A DNA stretch of 64,000 nucleotides, from the NCBI RefSeq assembly GCF_900110075.1, contig NZ_FOCJ01000003.1, positions 248,001-312,000 on the forward strand, written 5' to 3'. The notes below the pieces were generated by a model. It saw only the letters and a list, made by a program, of their open reading frames with translations. It did no database searches and was not told the origin of the DNA. Shown in pieces: positions 7,319-16,272 of this stretch (within the stretch, counting starts at the first letter, position 1; the number at the start of each line of letters is the position of its first letter). The position numbers and the translations under genes are program-made. Source of the DNA: Paenibacillus sp. OV219 (GTDB taxonomy: Bacteria; Bacillota; Bacilli; Paenibacillales; Paenibacillaceae).

Positions 7319-7852
7319 TTAAGCTTGCTTACCAGCCTCAAGCTCGATCGAGATTTTCACTTCGTCGCCGATCAGAACGCCGCCTGTTTCAAGTGCTGCA
7401 TTGTACGTTAAGCCGTAGTCACTGCGTTTGATTGAGCCTTTCGCGCTGAAGCCGGCTTTCTCGTTACCCCAAGGGTCTTTGCCGCTACCTTCATACGTGA
7501 CTTCAAACGTTTCCGGACGCGTTACGCCGTGCAGGCTCACATCGCCTGTAACATCGTACTCGCCGTCGCCTGTGCGAACGATCTTCGTTGCTTTGAACGT
7601 CAGGTTCGGGTGCTCTTCGATGCCGAAGAAGTCGCCTGAACGCAGGTGATTGTCACGGTCGGCGTTACGAGTGTCAATGCTGCTCAGTTCAACGGAGAAC
7701 GCAATGCTAGCCGTTGTCAGATCCTCCGGATTCGCTTCGATCTCAGCGCTGAAATTGTGGAAAGTACCTTTTACTTTAGCAATCATCATGTGACGAATTG
7801 TGAAATCTGCAGAACTGTGTGTTGCGTCAACTACCCATTTGGATACGGACAT
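7319..7852 (-). CDS. yceI: YceI family lipid-binding protein
   Basis: A 177-residue YceI-fold protein, a lipocalin-like beta-barrel that binds polyisoprenoid or other lipids in characterised homologues. Family signatures are visible throughout: W-V-V-D-A-T-H-S-S-A-D-F-T-I-R-H at the start, then R-N-A-D-R-D-N-H-L-R-S-G-D-F-F, Y-D-V-T-G-D-V-S-L-H-G-V-T-R-P and G-F-S-A-K-G-S-I-K-R-S-D-Y-G-L. There is no signal peptide, so unlike the periplasmic E. coli protein it should be cytoplasmic, as is usual in Firmicutes. The start follows AGGAGG. It is monocistronic, with its own promoter and terminator, and a 17-bp dyad near the expected transcription start suggests a dedicated repressor. Confidence 0.92.
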   Translation of the reverse strand: MSVSKWVVDATHSSADFTIRHMMIAKVKGTFHNFSAEIEANPEDLTTASIAFSVELSSIDTRNADRDNHLRSGDFFGIEEHPNLTFKATKIVRTGDGEYDVTGDVSLHGVTRPETFEVTYEGSGKDPWGNEKAGFSAKGSIKRSDYGLTYNAALETGGVLIGDEVKISIELEAGKQA

Positions 7853-7890
7853 TAACTTGACCTCCTAAATTTACTTACAATTAATAATAA

Positions 7891-7937
7891 ACTTTATTAT
7901 ATAAAGTAAGTTTATCGGAGAGTCGAATCATTGTCAA
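7891..7937 (-). promoter_or_regulatory. yceI promoter with downstream dyad
   Basis: On the minus strand TTGACA (7937-7932) and TAAACT (7914-7909) are 17 bp apart. A perfect inverted repeat, ACTTTAT-TAT-ATAAAGT (7891-7907), covers the expected start site and looks like a repressor operator of the MarR type (inference). Confidence 0.7.
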
Positions 7938-7964
7938 CAGAAATGTGACTAATTGTTGAACGTG

Positions 7965-9536
7965 TTACTTTGCTTCGGGATAAGGGAACAGATCGACGAT
8001 GCGAGTCGTTTGTCCGCTCTCAGTGGTGAACACGACATGCTCGCGCCTGAAGCCGCGCGGACTTTCCAGCCCGCAAGCGGCAGCCAGAGAGAACAGTCCT
8101 TCCCGTAGCTGCAAAATATAGTTCATGACTCGCCACTGCTTCTCTTCCGGAGCGAGCGCAACCTGGTACTTGGAGTCCGTCGTCGTAATGCCTGTCGGAC
8201 ATTTGCCGGTATGGCATTGCATAGCCATAATGCAGCCGTTCGCCATCATGAAGCCGCGCGCAGAGTTGACGCAGTCCGCGCCAAGCGCGAGGGCAATCGC
8301 CACTTTATCCGGCGTAATGAGCTTGCCGGAGGCGAAGATGCGGATGCGGTCGCGCACGCCGAATTTGCGCGCCGTATCGTCGAGAATGACGAGCGCAGCA
8401 TAGAGCGGCAGTCCCATACCATCCGCCATCGCTTTGAACGTCGCTCCGGAGCCGCCTTCCGAACCGTCCACCGTAATGAAATCGGGGTACGTGTCTTGTG
8501 TCCGCATCGCTTCGAACAACGGCTCAAGCCGCTTCGGATCGCCGACCACGATTTTGATGCCGACCGGCTTGCCGCCTGCTTCCTGGAGCGAGCCGACGAA
8601 ACGAATCGCTTCGTCCGCGTTCGTCAGAAACTCGAACCGGTTCGGGGAGTTGACCGTCTTGCCGACCGGAACGAGGCGGGCTGCCGCGACTCTCTCGGTC
8701 ACTTTGGAGCCTTCGAGATGGCCGCCGCGGATCTTTGCCCCTTGATGGAACTTCAGCTCGAACGCTTTGATATTCGGAATTTCGGCTTTACGCTTAAATT
8801 CCTCGATGGAGAACTTACCCGTATCATCGCGGAAGCCGAACATGCCGGGGCCGATCTGCGAGACGACGTCGACGCCGGTAGCGAGATGCACATCCGCGAC
8901 GCCGCCTTCGCCCGTATTGATCCAGGAGCCGCCTGCCATGTTGGCGCCGCTGCCTGTGGACTGGATATAATGCTCGCCGACCGCGCCGAAGGAGGTCGCT
9001 GAAGCGCCGAACATACCTTTGATCCGCCACGGCTGTCTACGGTTAGGGCCGACGACGATGGCGTCGTCGTCATGGAGCAGCCAACGTTTTACCGATTCCT
9101 CGACGAATTTTTCCTGCCTAGTGAACAAGCCTTCGTCGGTGATCACATACTTCTTCCCTTGCACGAGCTCGTCATTATCAACCCTTAGCTCGCTCGTCAG
9201 CTTCGGGAACATCGCATTGGAAATATAGAAGCCGGGCTTCTCATAATCGCGCCGTCCGCCGAAGGAGATGAGGTCGGTCCGGTATTTGGCCGCATAGACG
9301 AGACCTACGAAATCCGCACGCGAGAACGGCTTGCCCTCGGTATCGCTGTCGAACCAATATTGCCGGAATTCGGGTCCAAGCTTCTCAAGCAAATAGCGGA
9401 TCCAGCCGAGAAAAGGGTGCGAGCGGAGAATGGAGTGCTTCGCTTTCTTGGAGAGTGAATACATGTAGCCGAAGAAAATGACGATGGGCAGCACAATAAT
9501 AACAAGCAGGGCGGAAACCAGAATTGTAGTCACCAT
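7965..9536 (-). CDS. FMN-binding glutamate synthase family protein
   Basis: A 523-residue protein with an N-terminal membrane segment (about 3-25) followed by the FMN/Fe-S central domain of glutamate synthase large subunit, with no glutaminase domain. Visible marks include G-G-S-W-I-N-T-G-E-G-G-V near 205, the I-T-V-D-G-S-E-G-G-S-G-A-T phosphate-binding segment near 355, and the cysteine cluster G-C-I-M-A-M-Q-C-H-T-G-K-C-P-T-G-I, which in glutamate synthases ligates a 3Fe-4S centre. It is close to the YerD-type proteins of Bacillus, whose reaction is not defined; amidotransfer from glutamine is unlikely without the N-terminal domain. It stands alone on the minus strand, with a 111-bp gap to yceI. 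Confidence 0.88.
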   Translation of the reverse strand: MVTTILVSALLVIIVLPIVIFFGYMYSLSKKAKHSILRSHPFLGWIRYLLEKLGPEFRQYWFDSDTEGKPFSRADFVGLVYAAKYRTDLISFGGRRDYEKPGFYISNAMFPKLTSELRVDNDELVQGKKYVITDEGLFTRQEKFVEESVKRWLLHDDDAIVVGPNRRQPWRIKGMFGASATSFGAVGEHYIQSTGSGANMAGGSWINTGEGGVADVHLATGVDVVSQIGPGMFGFRDDTGKFSIEEFKRKAEIPNIKAFELKFHQGAKIRGGHLEGSKVTERVAAARLVPVGKTVNSPNRFEFLTNADEAIRFVGSLQEAGGKPVGIKIVVGDPKRLEPLFEAMRTQDTYPDFITVDGSEGGSGATFKAMADGMGLPLYAALVILDDTARKFGVRDRIRIFASGKLITPDKVAIALALGADCVNSARGFMMANGCIMAMQCHTGKCPTGITTTDSKYQVALAPEEKQWRVMNYILQLREGLFSLAAACGLESPRGFRREHVVFTTESGQTTRIVDLFPYPEAK

Positions 9537-9645
9537 GATAGGGCAGCCTCCGATGTGATTTTGTAGGGACTATTGCCAGTTTCAGTATACCATGTGCTTC
9601 CAGTTTTTAACCGCAGCGGGGAATGTGAAATGTAGATGAAGGTGC

Positions 9646-9690
9646 AAAAAAAGCCTTCCCGAAGTGAGTGACACTCAACTCAAGGAAGGC
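9646..9690 (-). terminator. Rho-independent terminator of the ABC exporter operon
   Basis: On the minus strand arms GCCTTCC and GGAAGGC with an inner GAGTG/CACTC pairing are followed by TTTTTTT. It lies 18 bp beyond the last exporter gene. Confidence 0.88.
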
Positions 9691-9707
9691 AATATAAATT
9701 AAGTTAT

Positions 9708-11675
9708 TTACACCGCATCTACTTGACGTTTGCGGCTGCTGAACTGGCTCTCGTACAGGTCGGCGTAGAAGCCGCCCGATGCGAGCAGCTGCTCGTGAGT
9801 ACCTTGCTCGATAACTGTGCCGTGGTTCATAACGAGAATGAGATCGGCATCGCGGATCGTCGAGAGGCGGTGCGCAATGACGAAGCTTGTTCTGCCCTGC
9901 ATCAGCTCATTCATAGCGCGTTGGATATGGATCTCCGTCCGCGTATCGACGCTGCTTGTCGCTTCGTCGAGAATGAGGATGGCCGGATTCGCCAGAATAG
10001 CGCGGGCAATCGTGAGCAATTGCTTTTGTCCTTGGGAAATATTCGATGCTTCTTCATTAAGCACCGTATCGTATCCGTCAGGCAACGTGCGGATGAAATG
10101 GTCCGCATAGGCCGCTCGTGCTGCTGCCACGACTTCTTCTTCGGTTGCTCCGGCACGCCCGTATGCGATGTTATCGCGGATTGTACCGTTAAACAGCCAC
10201 GTATCCTGCAGCACCATGCCGAACAGGTTCCGCAGATCGCCGCGCTTCAGCTGTGTTATGCCCACGCCATCAATCGTAATGCTGCCGTCATTAATCTCAT
10301 AGAACCGCATCAGCAGGTTGATGAGCGTCGTCTTCCCCGCGCCTGTCGGACCGACGATGGCAATCGTCTGGCCGGAACGGACGTGAATGTCCATGTCCTC
10401 GATGAGTGAGGTATCTTCCTTGTAGCGGAACTGCACATGGTTGAAGCTGACGTCGCCGCGAGGCTTGATCGCTTTGCCAGGCACGGCCTCGGATTCCCGC
10501 GACACAACTGCAATCGGGTTCGCTGCCTCCGGCACTTCTTCCTCTTCATCGAGCAATTCGAAGATCCGCTCTGCTGAAGCGACGGTCGATTGAAGGATGT
10601 TAGCGATTTGAGCCGTTTGCGTGATCGGCATCGTAAATTGGCGCGAGTAGGAGATGAACGCCTGTACGTCACCGATCGTGATCGTCTTATGCAGGACGAA
10701 GATACCTCCAGCCACGCTCACGAGCACGTAGCCGATGTTGCCAATGAACCCCATGATCGGCATGATCATGCCGGAGACGAACTGTGCTCGCCAGCCGGAT
10801 TCGTAGAGCTGCTCATTCACGCTGTTGAACTTATCTACCGACTTGCGTTCATGACCGAACGCCTTGACGATGTTGTGACCGGTATACATCTCTTCGACAT
10901 GACCGTTAAGTTCGCCGAGCGCTTTCTGTTGGCCTTTAAAATATAACTGCGAGCGCCCTGCGATCATCTTGATTGCAATGAAGCTAAGCGGAAGCGTCAC
11001 AATGGAGATGAGCGTCATGAGCGGGCTGATCGTCAGCATCATGATGACAACGCCGATAAGCGTGACGACCGATGTAATGATCTGCGTCAAGCTCTGCTGG
11101 AGCGTACCGCTGATGTTATCGACATCGTTGACAGCGCGGCTTAGAATTTCGCCGTGCGTCCGGGAGTCGAAGAATTTAAGCGGCAGACGCGCCAGCTTCT
11201 CGTTAACATCCTTGCGTAAGCCATACACGGTTTTCTGCGCGACGCCAGCCATCATATACTGCTGAATGTAGCCGAATACGGCGCTGATGATGTAGAGGCC
11301 GCCGAGCAGGGCGAGAATTTGCCAAATGTAATGAAAATCAATCTCCGCGCCAGGTGTGCCCTTAATCTTGCCCATTAAGCCTTCAAACAGCTTGGTTGTT
11401 GCTTTACCCATAATCTTCGGACCGATAATCGAGAAGACGGTGCTCAGTACCGCTGTCAGGAGAACGATGAGTAGCGAGAAACGGTACGGCTTCAGGTAGC
11501 CGGTCAGTCTGCGCAAGGTTCCTTTGAAGTCTTTGGCCTTCTGGACGGGCATGCCCATCGCGCCCGGGCCACCGCGGCCTGGGCCGAATCCGAAGTTGCC
11601 CGGGGCTGGCCCTTGGCCGCCTGGGCGCTGACCGCCCGGACCGCCGCCCGATGGCCCTCTCTGCTGTTCACTCAT
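9708..11675 (-). CDS. ABC exporter half-transporter, catalytic-Glu subunit
   Basis: Second subunit of a probable heterodimeric drug or lipid exporter of the YfiBC/LmrCD type, an ATP-driven pump in the cytoplasmic membrane. The 655 residues begin with an unusual Gly/Pro-rich tail of about 45 residues, then six membrane helices (about 60-360) and a nucleotide-binding domain. The latter has Walker A G-P-T-G-A-G-K-T-T, signature I-S-Q-G-Q (degenerate from L-S-G-G-Q), Walker B I-L-I-L-D-E-A-T with the catalytic Glu, and the H-loop I-A-H-R-L-S-T. The degenerate signature complements the partner's Asp-for-Glu change, which predicts one canonical and one silent ATP site. Its start overlaps the partner's stop by 4 bp, so the two are translationally coupled. 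Confidence 0.92.
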   Translation of the reverse strand: MSEQQRGPSGGGPGGQRPGGQGPAPGNFGFGPGRGGPGAMGMPVQKAKDFKGTLRRLTGYLKPYRFSLLIVLLTAVLSTVFSIIGPKIMGKATTKLFEGLMGKIKGTPGAEIDFHYIWQILALLGGLYIISAVFGYIQQYMMAGVAQKTVYGLRKDVNEKLARLPLKFFDSRTHGEILSRAVNDVDNISGTLQQSLTQIITSVVTLIGVVIMMLTISPLMTLISIVTLPLSFIAIKMIAGRSQLYFKGQQKALGELNGHVEEMYTGHNIVKAFGHERKSVDKFNSVNEQLYESGWRAQFVSGMIMPIMGFIGNIGYVLVSVAGGIFVLHKTITIGDVQAFISYSRQFTMPITQTAQIANILQSTVASAERIFELLDEEEEVPEAANPIAVVSRESEAVPGKAIKPRGDVSFNHVQFRYKEDTSLIEDMDIHVRSGQTIAIVGPTGAGKTTLINLLMRFYEINDGSITIDGVGITQLKRGDLRNLFGMVLQDTWLFNGTIRDNIAYGRAGATEEEVVAAARAAYADHFIRTLPDGYDTVLNEEASNISQGQKQLLTIARAILANPAILILDEATSSVDTRTEIHIQRAMNELMQGRTSFVIAHRLSTIRDADLILVMNHGTVIEQGTHEQLLASGGFYADLYESQFSSRKRQVDAV

Positions 11676-13399
11676 GCGATTTCCTCCTCTGACAGCTGTG
11701 ACGTTACGATTTCGCGATAAACGGTAGACGTTTGCAGCAAATCTTTATGTGTACCGATTGCGGAAATTTGGCCATCGTCGATGACGATGATCCGGTCCGC
11801 ATCCATAACCGTGCTGACGCGTTGCGCAACGATCAGTACCGTTGCATTCGTCGTCTCGCCGCGAAGCGCTTCGCGAAGCTTGGCGTCGGTCTTGAAGTCG
11901 AGCGCCGAGAAGCTATCGTCGAACAAATAAATGTCCGGTTTGCGGATGAGCGCGCGGGCAATGGAGAGCCGCTGCTTCTGTCCGCCGGAGACGTTCGTGC
12001 CGCCTTGTGCGATTGGCGAGTCGAAGCCTTCCTTCATCTCGGAGATGAATTCGTAAGCCTGCGCAATGACAGCAGCATGACGGATCTCTTCTTCGCTCGC
12101 GTCTTCCTTGCCGAAGCGAATGTTATCCGTGATTGAGCCGGTGAACAGCACGGCTTTCTGCGGTACAAGGCCGATTGTGGAGCGGAGAGTCTCCTGCGTC
12201 AGCTCGCGCACATCGACGCCACCGATTGTAATGCTGCCGCCCGTTACATCATAGAAGCGCGGAATGAGGTTGATCAGCGTCGATTTGCCGGAGCCTGTAC
12301 CGCCGATAATAGCCGTCACTTCGCCGCGGCCTGCTGTGAAGGAGATATTCGACAACGCCGCCATCTCAGCGCCCGGATAGTGGAACGATACATTATTGAA
12401 CGCCAGCTCGCCGCGTGCAGCAGAAGCCGTCCTCGGTGCTGTAGGATCGTTAATATCTGGCACCATGTTCAGCACCTCATTGATTCGTGCCGCCGATGCG
12501 GAAGCGCGCGGAATCATAACGAACATCATGGAAGCGAAGATCAGCGCGAACATGATCTGCCATGCGTACTGGATGAATGCCATCAAGTCGCCGACTTCCA
12601 TATTGCCGCTGTCGATACGCAGGCCGCCGAACCAAACGATCGCAAGGCTCGCGAAGTTGATGACGAGCATCATGATCGGCATGAGTGATGCCATAATGCG
12701 GTTTACTTTGATCGACGTTTCCGTCAAATCGTTGTTCGCTTCATTGAAGCGGCCCTGCTCATGCGTCGTCCGGTTGAAGGAGCGGATAACACGGATACCG
12801 GTCAGATTTTCGCGGAGCACGAGGTTCAGCTTGTCGATCTTCGTCTGCATCACCTTGAACAGCGGTACGCCGCGGCTGACGATGGCAAAGATAATGATCG
12901 CAAGGATCGGTACGATTGCAATAATGACAAGCGAAAGCGTTGCGTCCTTATAGAGTGCCATAATGATACCGCCGAAGCACATCATTGGCGCCATGACCAT
13001 GACTCGCATCATCATCATGAGCACTTGCTGGACTTGCGTAATATCGTTCGTCGTACGCGTGATAAGGGAAGCCGTTCCGATCTGGTCGAACTCGTGCAGC
13101 GAATATTTCTCTACATGGCTGAACACGCGACTGCGCAGATCTCGGCCGAAGCCTCCGGCTGATTTGGCGGACAAGTAGCTGGCGCCGATAGAGCAAATGC
13201 CGCCGCCGAGCGCGATGAGCAGCATTAGGCCACCGATCTTCCATATGTATGGATTGTCGCCACCTACAACGCCTTTGTCGACAATGTCAGCGAGCAGTGT
13301 CGGCAGATAGAGATCAGATAACGACTGCAGGAAAACGAATAGGAGTACGAAGAATACGAGCACCCAGTAGGGACGCAGCATGCGCAGCAATTTCATCAT
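11672..13399 (-). CDS. ABC exporter half-transporter, degenerate-site subunit
   Basis: First subunit of the heterodimeric exporter. The 575 residues contain six membrane helices (about 15-300) and a nucleotide-binding domain with Walker A G-G-T-G-S-G-K-S-T, a consensus signature V-S-G-G-Q-K-Q-R, and Walker B I-Y-L-F-D-D-S-F-S-A-L-D. The residue after the Walker B Asp is Asp instead of the catalytic Glu, and the H-loop has Q-R (V-A-Q-R-V-S-T) where His is expected. Both changes mark the non-hydrolysing site typical of heterodimeric type IV exporters. The gene starts 5 bp after the MarR regulator and overlaps the next subunit by 4 bp, giving a three-gene operon under MarR control. Substrate cannot be told from sequence. 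Confidence 0.92.
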   Translation of the reverse strand: MMKLLRMLRPYWVLVFFVLLFVFLQSLSDLYLPTLLADIVDKGVVGGDNPYIWKIGGLMLLIALGGGICSIGASYLSAKSAGGFGRDLRSRVFSHVEKYSLHEFDQIGTASLITRTTNDITQVQQVLMMMMRVMVMAPMMCFGGIIMALYKDATLSLVIIAIVPILAIIIFAIVSRGVPLFKVMQTKIDKLNLVLRENLTGIRVIRSFNRTTHEQGRFNEANNDLTETSIKVNRIMASLMPIMMLVINFASLAIVWFGGLRIDSGNMEVGDLMAFIQYAWQIMFALIFASMMFVMIPRASASAARINEVLNMVPDINDPTAPRTASAARGELAFNNVSFHYPGAEMAALSNISFTAGRGEVTAIIGGTGSGKSTLINLIPRFYDVTGGSITIGGVDVRELTQETLRSTIGLVPQKAVLFTGSITDNIRFGKEDASEEEIRHAAVIAQAYEFISEMKEGFDSPIAQGGTNVSGGQKQRLSIARALIRKPDIYLFDDSFSALDFKTDAKLREALRGETTNATVLIVAQRVSTVMDADRIIVIDDGQISAIGTHKDLLQTSTVYREIVTSQLSEEEIA

Positions 13400-13404
13400 A
13401 GCGA

Positions 13405-13944
13405 TTAGTCACCCTCTTTGGAATTGGTAGATTGGTTGTGGTCCTGACCGAGCTTGAAGCAGCCCGGATCAAAATCAGGATTGCTTGCATGGAAGAAAGC
13501 CGCCGCGTCATCAATCAGCTCAACGAGCAGCATCGCGCGTTCTTCGCCTAGATGTGCAATGAGTGCGGTCAACTTCTCATGCATCTTGGATTCGGCAAGC
13601 TGGGTCAGACGCTGGCCTTCCTCCGTCAGCTTGATGCGCACCGCTCTGCGGTCGTTCGGATCGGTTTCCCGATCAATGAGCCCTCTTGCCATTAGTACAT
13701 TGAGCGTTTGGGTCATCGTTGGGGAAGCAACATTCATGATGTTGCTGATCTCGGACGCTTTCAGTCCTTCAGGTTGTTCGTTGGTAGCCTTGCGAATAAA
13801 GAACAATGTCATCGTTTCGGCAGGTGTGCAGTTCTCGATAGGGCGTCGGTTGTTCCATGAGATGTTCCGCAGCTGACGAAACGCGCGCATCAGTTCATGA
13901 GGCGCGTTGCAATTACGGTCATGTTGTTCATCATGTTCGGACAT
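13405..13944 (-). CDS. MarR-family regulator of the ABC exporter operon
   Basis: A 179-residue MarR-family winged-helix protein. The core is about 25-150, with the recognition region L-K-A-S-E-I-S-N-I-M-N-V-A-S-P-T-M-T-Q-T and the wing D-P-N-D-R-R-A-V-R-I. The N-terminal tail is rich in His and acidic residues (M-S-E-H-D-E-Q-H-D-R-N-C) and the C-terminal tail is polar, with a Cys near residue 161. The start follows AGGAGGGG. Its promoter carries the GTTAGCTAAC dyad, so autoregulation and ligand-dependent derepression of the exporter is the likely logic, as in other marR-ABC-ABC operons. The effector is unknown. Confidence 0.88.
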   Translation of the reverse strand: MSEHDEQHDRNCNAPHELMRAFRQLRNISWNNRRPIENCTPAETMTLFFIRKATNEQPEGLKASEISNIMNVASPTMTQTLNVLMARGLIDRETDPNDRRAVRIKLTEEGQRLTQLAESKMHEKLTALIAHLGEERAMLLVELIDDAAAFFHASNPDFDPGCFKLGQDHNQSTNSKEGD

Positions 13945-13973
13945 GATGGGGATCCCCTCCTGAACAATTTAAT

Positions 13974-14019
13974 TTAGTTAGCTAACCTAAGTATATTTAT
14001 TTTGACTAACGAATGTCAA
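13974..14019 (-). promoter_or_regulatory. marR-ABC promoter and operator
   Basis: On the minus strand TTGACA (14019-14014) and TATACT (13995-13990) are 18 bp apart. The perfect dyad GTTAGCTAAC (13977-13986), extended imperfectly to TTAGGTTAGCTAACTAA, sits just downstream of the -10 where a MarR dimer would block initiation. Confidence 0.75.
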
Positions 14020-14092
14020 TAATCCTATTTATAAACGAGTCAAAAATTGTGTATGATAGTAGGATAAGATTCTGCTAGGAGTGTTGATTGAG

Positions 14093-15751
14093 ATGGAGAA
14101 TAAGACATCATCCTCTAACTTTATTAAAAATATTGTGGCTGATGATTTGAAAGCCGGTAAAGTGAAAGAGGTCATTACGAGATTTCCGCCCGAGCCGAAC
14201 GGGTATCTGCACATTGGACATGCCAAGTCAATCTGCTTGAACTTCGAGCTTGCTGACGAATATGGCGGCAAAACAAACCTGCGTTTCGACGATACGAACC
14301 CTGTGAAGGAAGATACGGAATACGTTGAATCCATCCAAGAGGATGTAACCTGGCTCGGATTCGAGTGGGATGATCTCCGCTTCGCATCGGATTATTTTGA
14401 AGAGCTGTATCAGCGCGCCGTGCTTCTTATTAAGAAAGGCAAAGCATTCGTATGTGATCTGACTGCGGAGGAAATGCGTGAGCTGCGCGGTACCCTTACA
14501 GTGGTGGGCACGAACAGTCCTTACCGCGACCGCAGCGTCGAAGAGAATCTCGATTTGTTCGCCCGCATGCGTGCTGGTGAATTCAAGGACGGCGAGCGCA
14601 TTCTTCGTGCGAAGATCGATATGGCTTCGCCGAATATCAACCTTCGTGACCCGGCGCTGTACCGGATTGCACATGCCCATCACCACCGGACAGGCGATGC
14701 TTGGTGCATCTACCCGATGTACGATTACGCGCATCCGATCAGCGATGCGATTGAAGGTGTGACCCACTCAATCTGTACACTGGAATTCGAGGATCACCGC
14801 CCGTTGTACGATTGGGTGATAGAAGAGTGCGAGATGGAATCACAGCCGCGACAATATGAGTTTGCCCGTTTGAACGTAACCAATACGATTATGAGCAAAC
14901 GTTACCTGAAATCGCTTGTCGATCAAGGTGTTGTCGAGAGCTGGGACGATCCGCGCATGCCGACGATCAGCGGCCTTCGCCGCCGCGGCTTCACGGCGGA
15001 ATCGCTGCGTGCGTTCTGCCGCGAGATTGGCGTTGCGCGCGCTTATAGCGTTGTAGATGAGCGGATGCTGGAGTTCTTCATCCGTGAAGATTTGAAGCTG
15101 AAGGCACCGCGGACAATGGCAGTGCTTGCGCCGTTGAAGGTGGTTATCACTAACTATCCGGAAGGCCAAGTTGAGATGCTTGAAGCGGAGAACAATGCGG
15201 AGAACGAAGCGATGGGTAACCGCCAAATCCCGTTCTCGCGCGAGATCTACATCGAACAGGATGACTTCATGGAGAATCCTCCTGCAAAGTACTTCCGTCT
15301 GTTCCCAGGCAATGAGGTTCGTCTGAAGCACGCGTACTTCATTAAGTGCGAAGAGGTCATCAAGGATGAGGCGGGCAACGTGGTTGAGCTGCGCTGCACG
15401 TACGATTCAGAGACGAAAAGCGGCAGCGGCTTCACAGGCCGCAAGGTGAAAGGAACGATCCACTGGGTGGAAGCGTCCCAAGCGGTACCTGCAGAATTCC
15501 GCTTGTTCGAGCCGCTGCTCGTAGACAACGCGGACGATGAGGACAAGGAGTTCCTTGAGCGCATCAATCCGAACTCGCTCGAAGTGCTGCAAGGCTTCGT
15601 TGAGCCGAACATGAAGGAAGCGCGTGGACAGGACAAGTTCCAATTCTTCCGCCACGGTTACTTCAACGTCGATCCGAAGCATACAAGCGAGTCGAAGGTT
15701 GTGTTCAACCGTATCGTGTCTCTGAAGAGTTCTTTTGATCCGAAAGCTTGA
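14093..15751 (+). CDS. glnS: Glutaminyl-tRNA synthetase
   Basis: Class I aminoacyl-tRNA synthetase that charges tRNA-Gln with glutamine. The 552 residues match the E. coli enzyme in length. The catalytic domain shows [15 protein letters not shown] (HIGH motif) and [11 protein letters not shown] (KMSKS equivalent), with F-D-D-T-N-P and the Y-P-M-Y-D-Y-A-H-P segment between them, followed by the two C-terminal anticodon-binding beta-barrels. No YqeY-like appendix is present. ATG at 14093 is preferred because AGGAG lies 11 nt upstream; the GTG at 14081 overlaps that motif. Bacillus lacks this enzyme and makes Gln-tRNA by GatCAB amidation, so its presence marks a lineage with direct glutaminylation. 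A terminator follows directly. Confidence 0.95.
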   Translation: MENKTSSSNFIKNIVADDLKAGKVKEVITRFPPEPNGYLHIGHAKSICLNFELADEYGGKTNLRFDDTNPVKEDTEYVESIQEDVTWLGFEWDDLRFASDYFEELYQRAVLLIKKGKAFVCDLTAEEMRELRGTLTVVGTNSPYRDRSVEENLDLFARMRAGEFKDGERILRAKIDMASPNINLRDPALYRIAHAHHHRTGDAWCIYPMYDYAHPISDAIEGVTHSICTLEFEDHRPLYDWVIEECEMESQPRQYEFARLNVTNTIMSKRYLKSLVDQGVVESWDDPRMPTISGLRRRGFTAESLRAFCREIGVARAYSVVDERMLEFFIREDLKLKAPRTMAVLAPLKVVITNYPEGQVEMLEAENNAENEAMGNRQIPFSREIYIEQDDFMENPPAKYFRLFPGNEVRLKHAYFIKCEEVIKDEAGNVVELRCTYDSETKSGSGFTGRKVKGTIHWVEASQAVPAEFRLFEPLLVDNADDEDKEFLERINPNSLEVLQGFVEPNMKEARGQDKFQFFRHGYFNVDPKHTSESKVVFNRIVSLKSSFDPKA

Positions 15752-15767
15752 TATAGTAGTTAGGGAG

Positions 15768-15808
15768 AACCGTCTTTAAGCCGACTGTGGCTTGGAGGCG
15801 GTTTTTTT
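15768..15808 (+). terminator. Rho-independent terminator of glnS
   Basis: Outer arms AACCG/CGGTT and inner AAGCC/GGCTT, then a run of seven T. Confidence 0.9.
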
Positions 15809-15912
15809 GTGTTGGCCTGTTGCTGTTGTTGTTTTGCGGCGGCGGAATTACAGTCATTTTATACCCACTTCCGTTTAACTTGGAGATGTATGATAGAGCT
15901 TAGTATGATGAT

Positions 15913-16272
15913 ATGGAGAGGGGCAGGTTATGGGCAATCTGCGGATTGACTGCAAGGAATGTGTATTTAAGAGAATTCGTCGCTGCCGATTTAGACGTGC
16001 TTCATTCGCTGGCATGGCAGCCTGAAATATACGATTATTTGCCGGGCTGGAACGTGCCGAAGGAGCAGTGGACGGATTGGTTTGTGAACAGCGAAATGCC
16101 AGAGAATGCGGAATTTTTGAAGGCGGTCTCGGACGGCGGTGGGGATGTAGGGGAGCTGCGTCTTCGGATCGAGATTAATCAGAAGGAGACGGAGGAGTTG
16201 ATCGGCTGGTGCTGCATTGGCGGAAAATCCGCCGGAAAAGCGAAAAGAGGGGTAGTGATTACCCTACATTAG
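15913..16272 (+). pseudogene. GNAT acetyltransferase, frameshifted and truncated
   Basis: N-terminal part of a GNAT-family N-acetyltransferase: N-V-Y-L-R-E-F-V-A-A-D-L-D-V-L-H-S-L-A is the usual opening, and the segment to E-L-I-G-W-C-C-I-G is the run-up to the acetyl-CoA-binding strand. Two lesions are visible. The best ribosome-binding site (GGAGAGG) serves the ATG at 15930, which is in another frame and reads M-G-N-L-R-I-D-C before it would have to shift near 15950 into the acetyltransferase frame. At the other end the reading frame enters a 51-bp repeat array at 16216 and stops at 16272, before the acetyl-CoA motif R/Q-x-x-G-x-G/A. At 119 residues it is well under the usual 170-190. It is judged non-functional, although the ATG at 15913 keeps the frame open. 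Confidence 0.7.

Noticed and set aside
8211-9002. 263-residue open frame opposite the glutamate-synthase-like gene
   Set aside because: It is an antisense shadow of a G+C-rich gene with strong coding signatures; it has no recognisable family and no ribosome-binding site.
14020-14092. T-box leader for glnS
   Set aside because: The interval to the divergent marR promoter is too short for a T-box and lacks the TGGNACCGCG block and a terminator.
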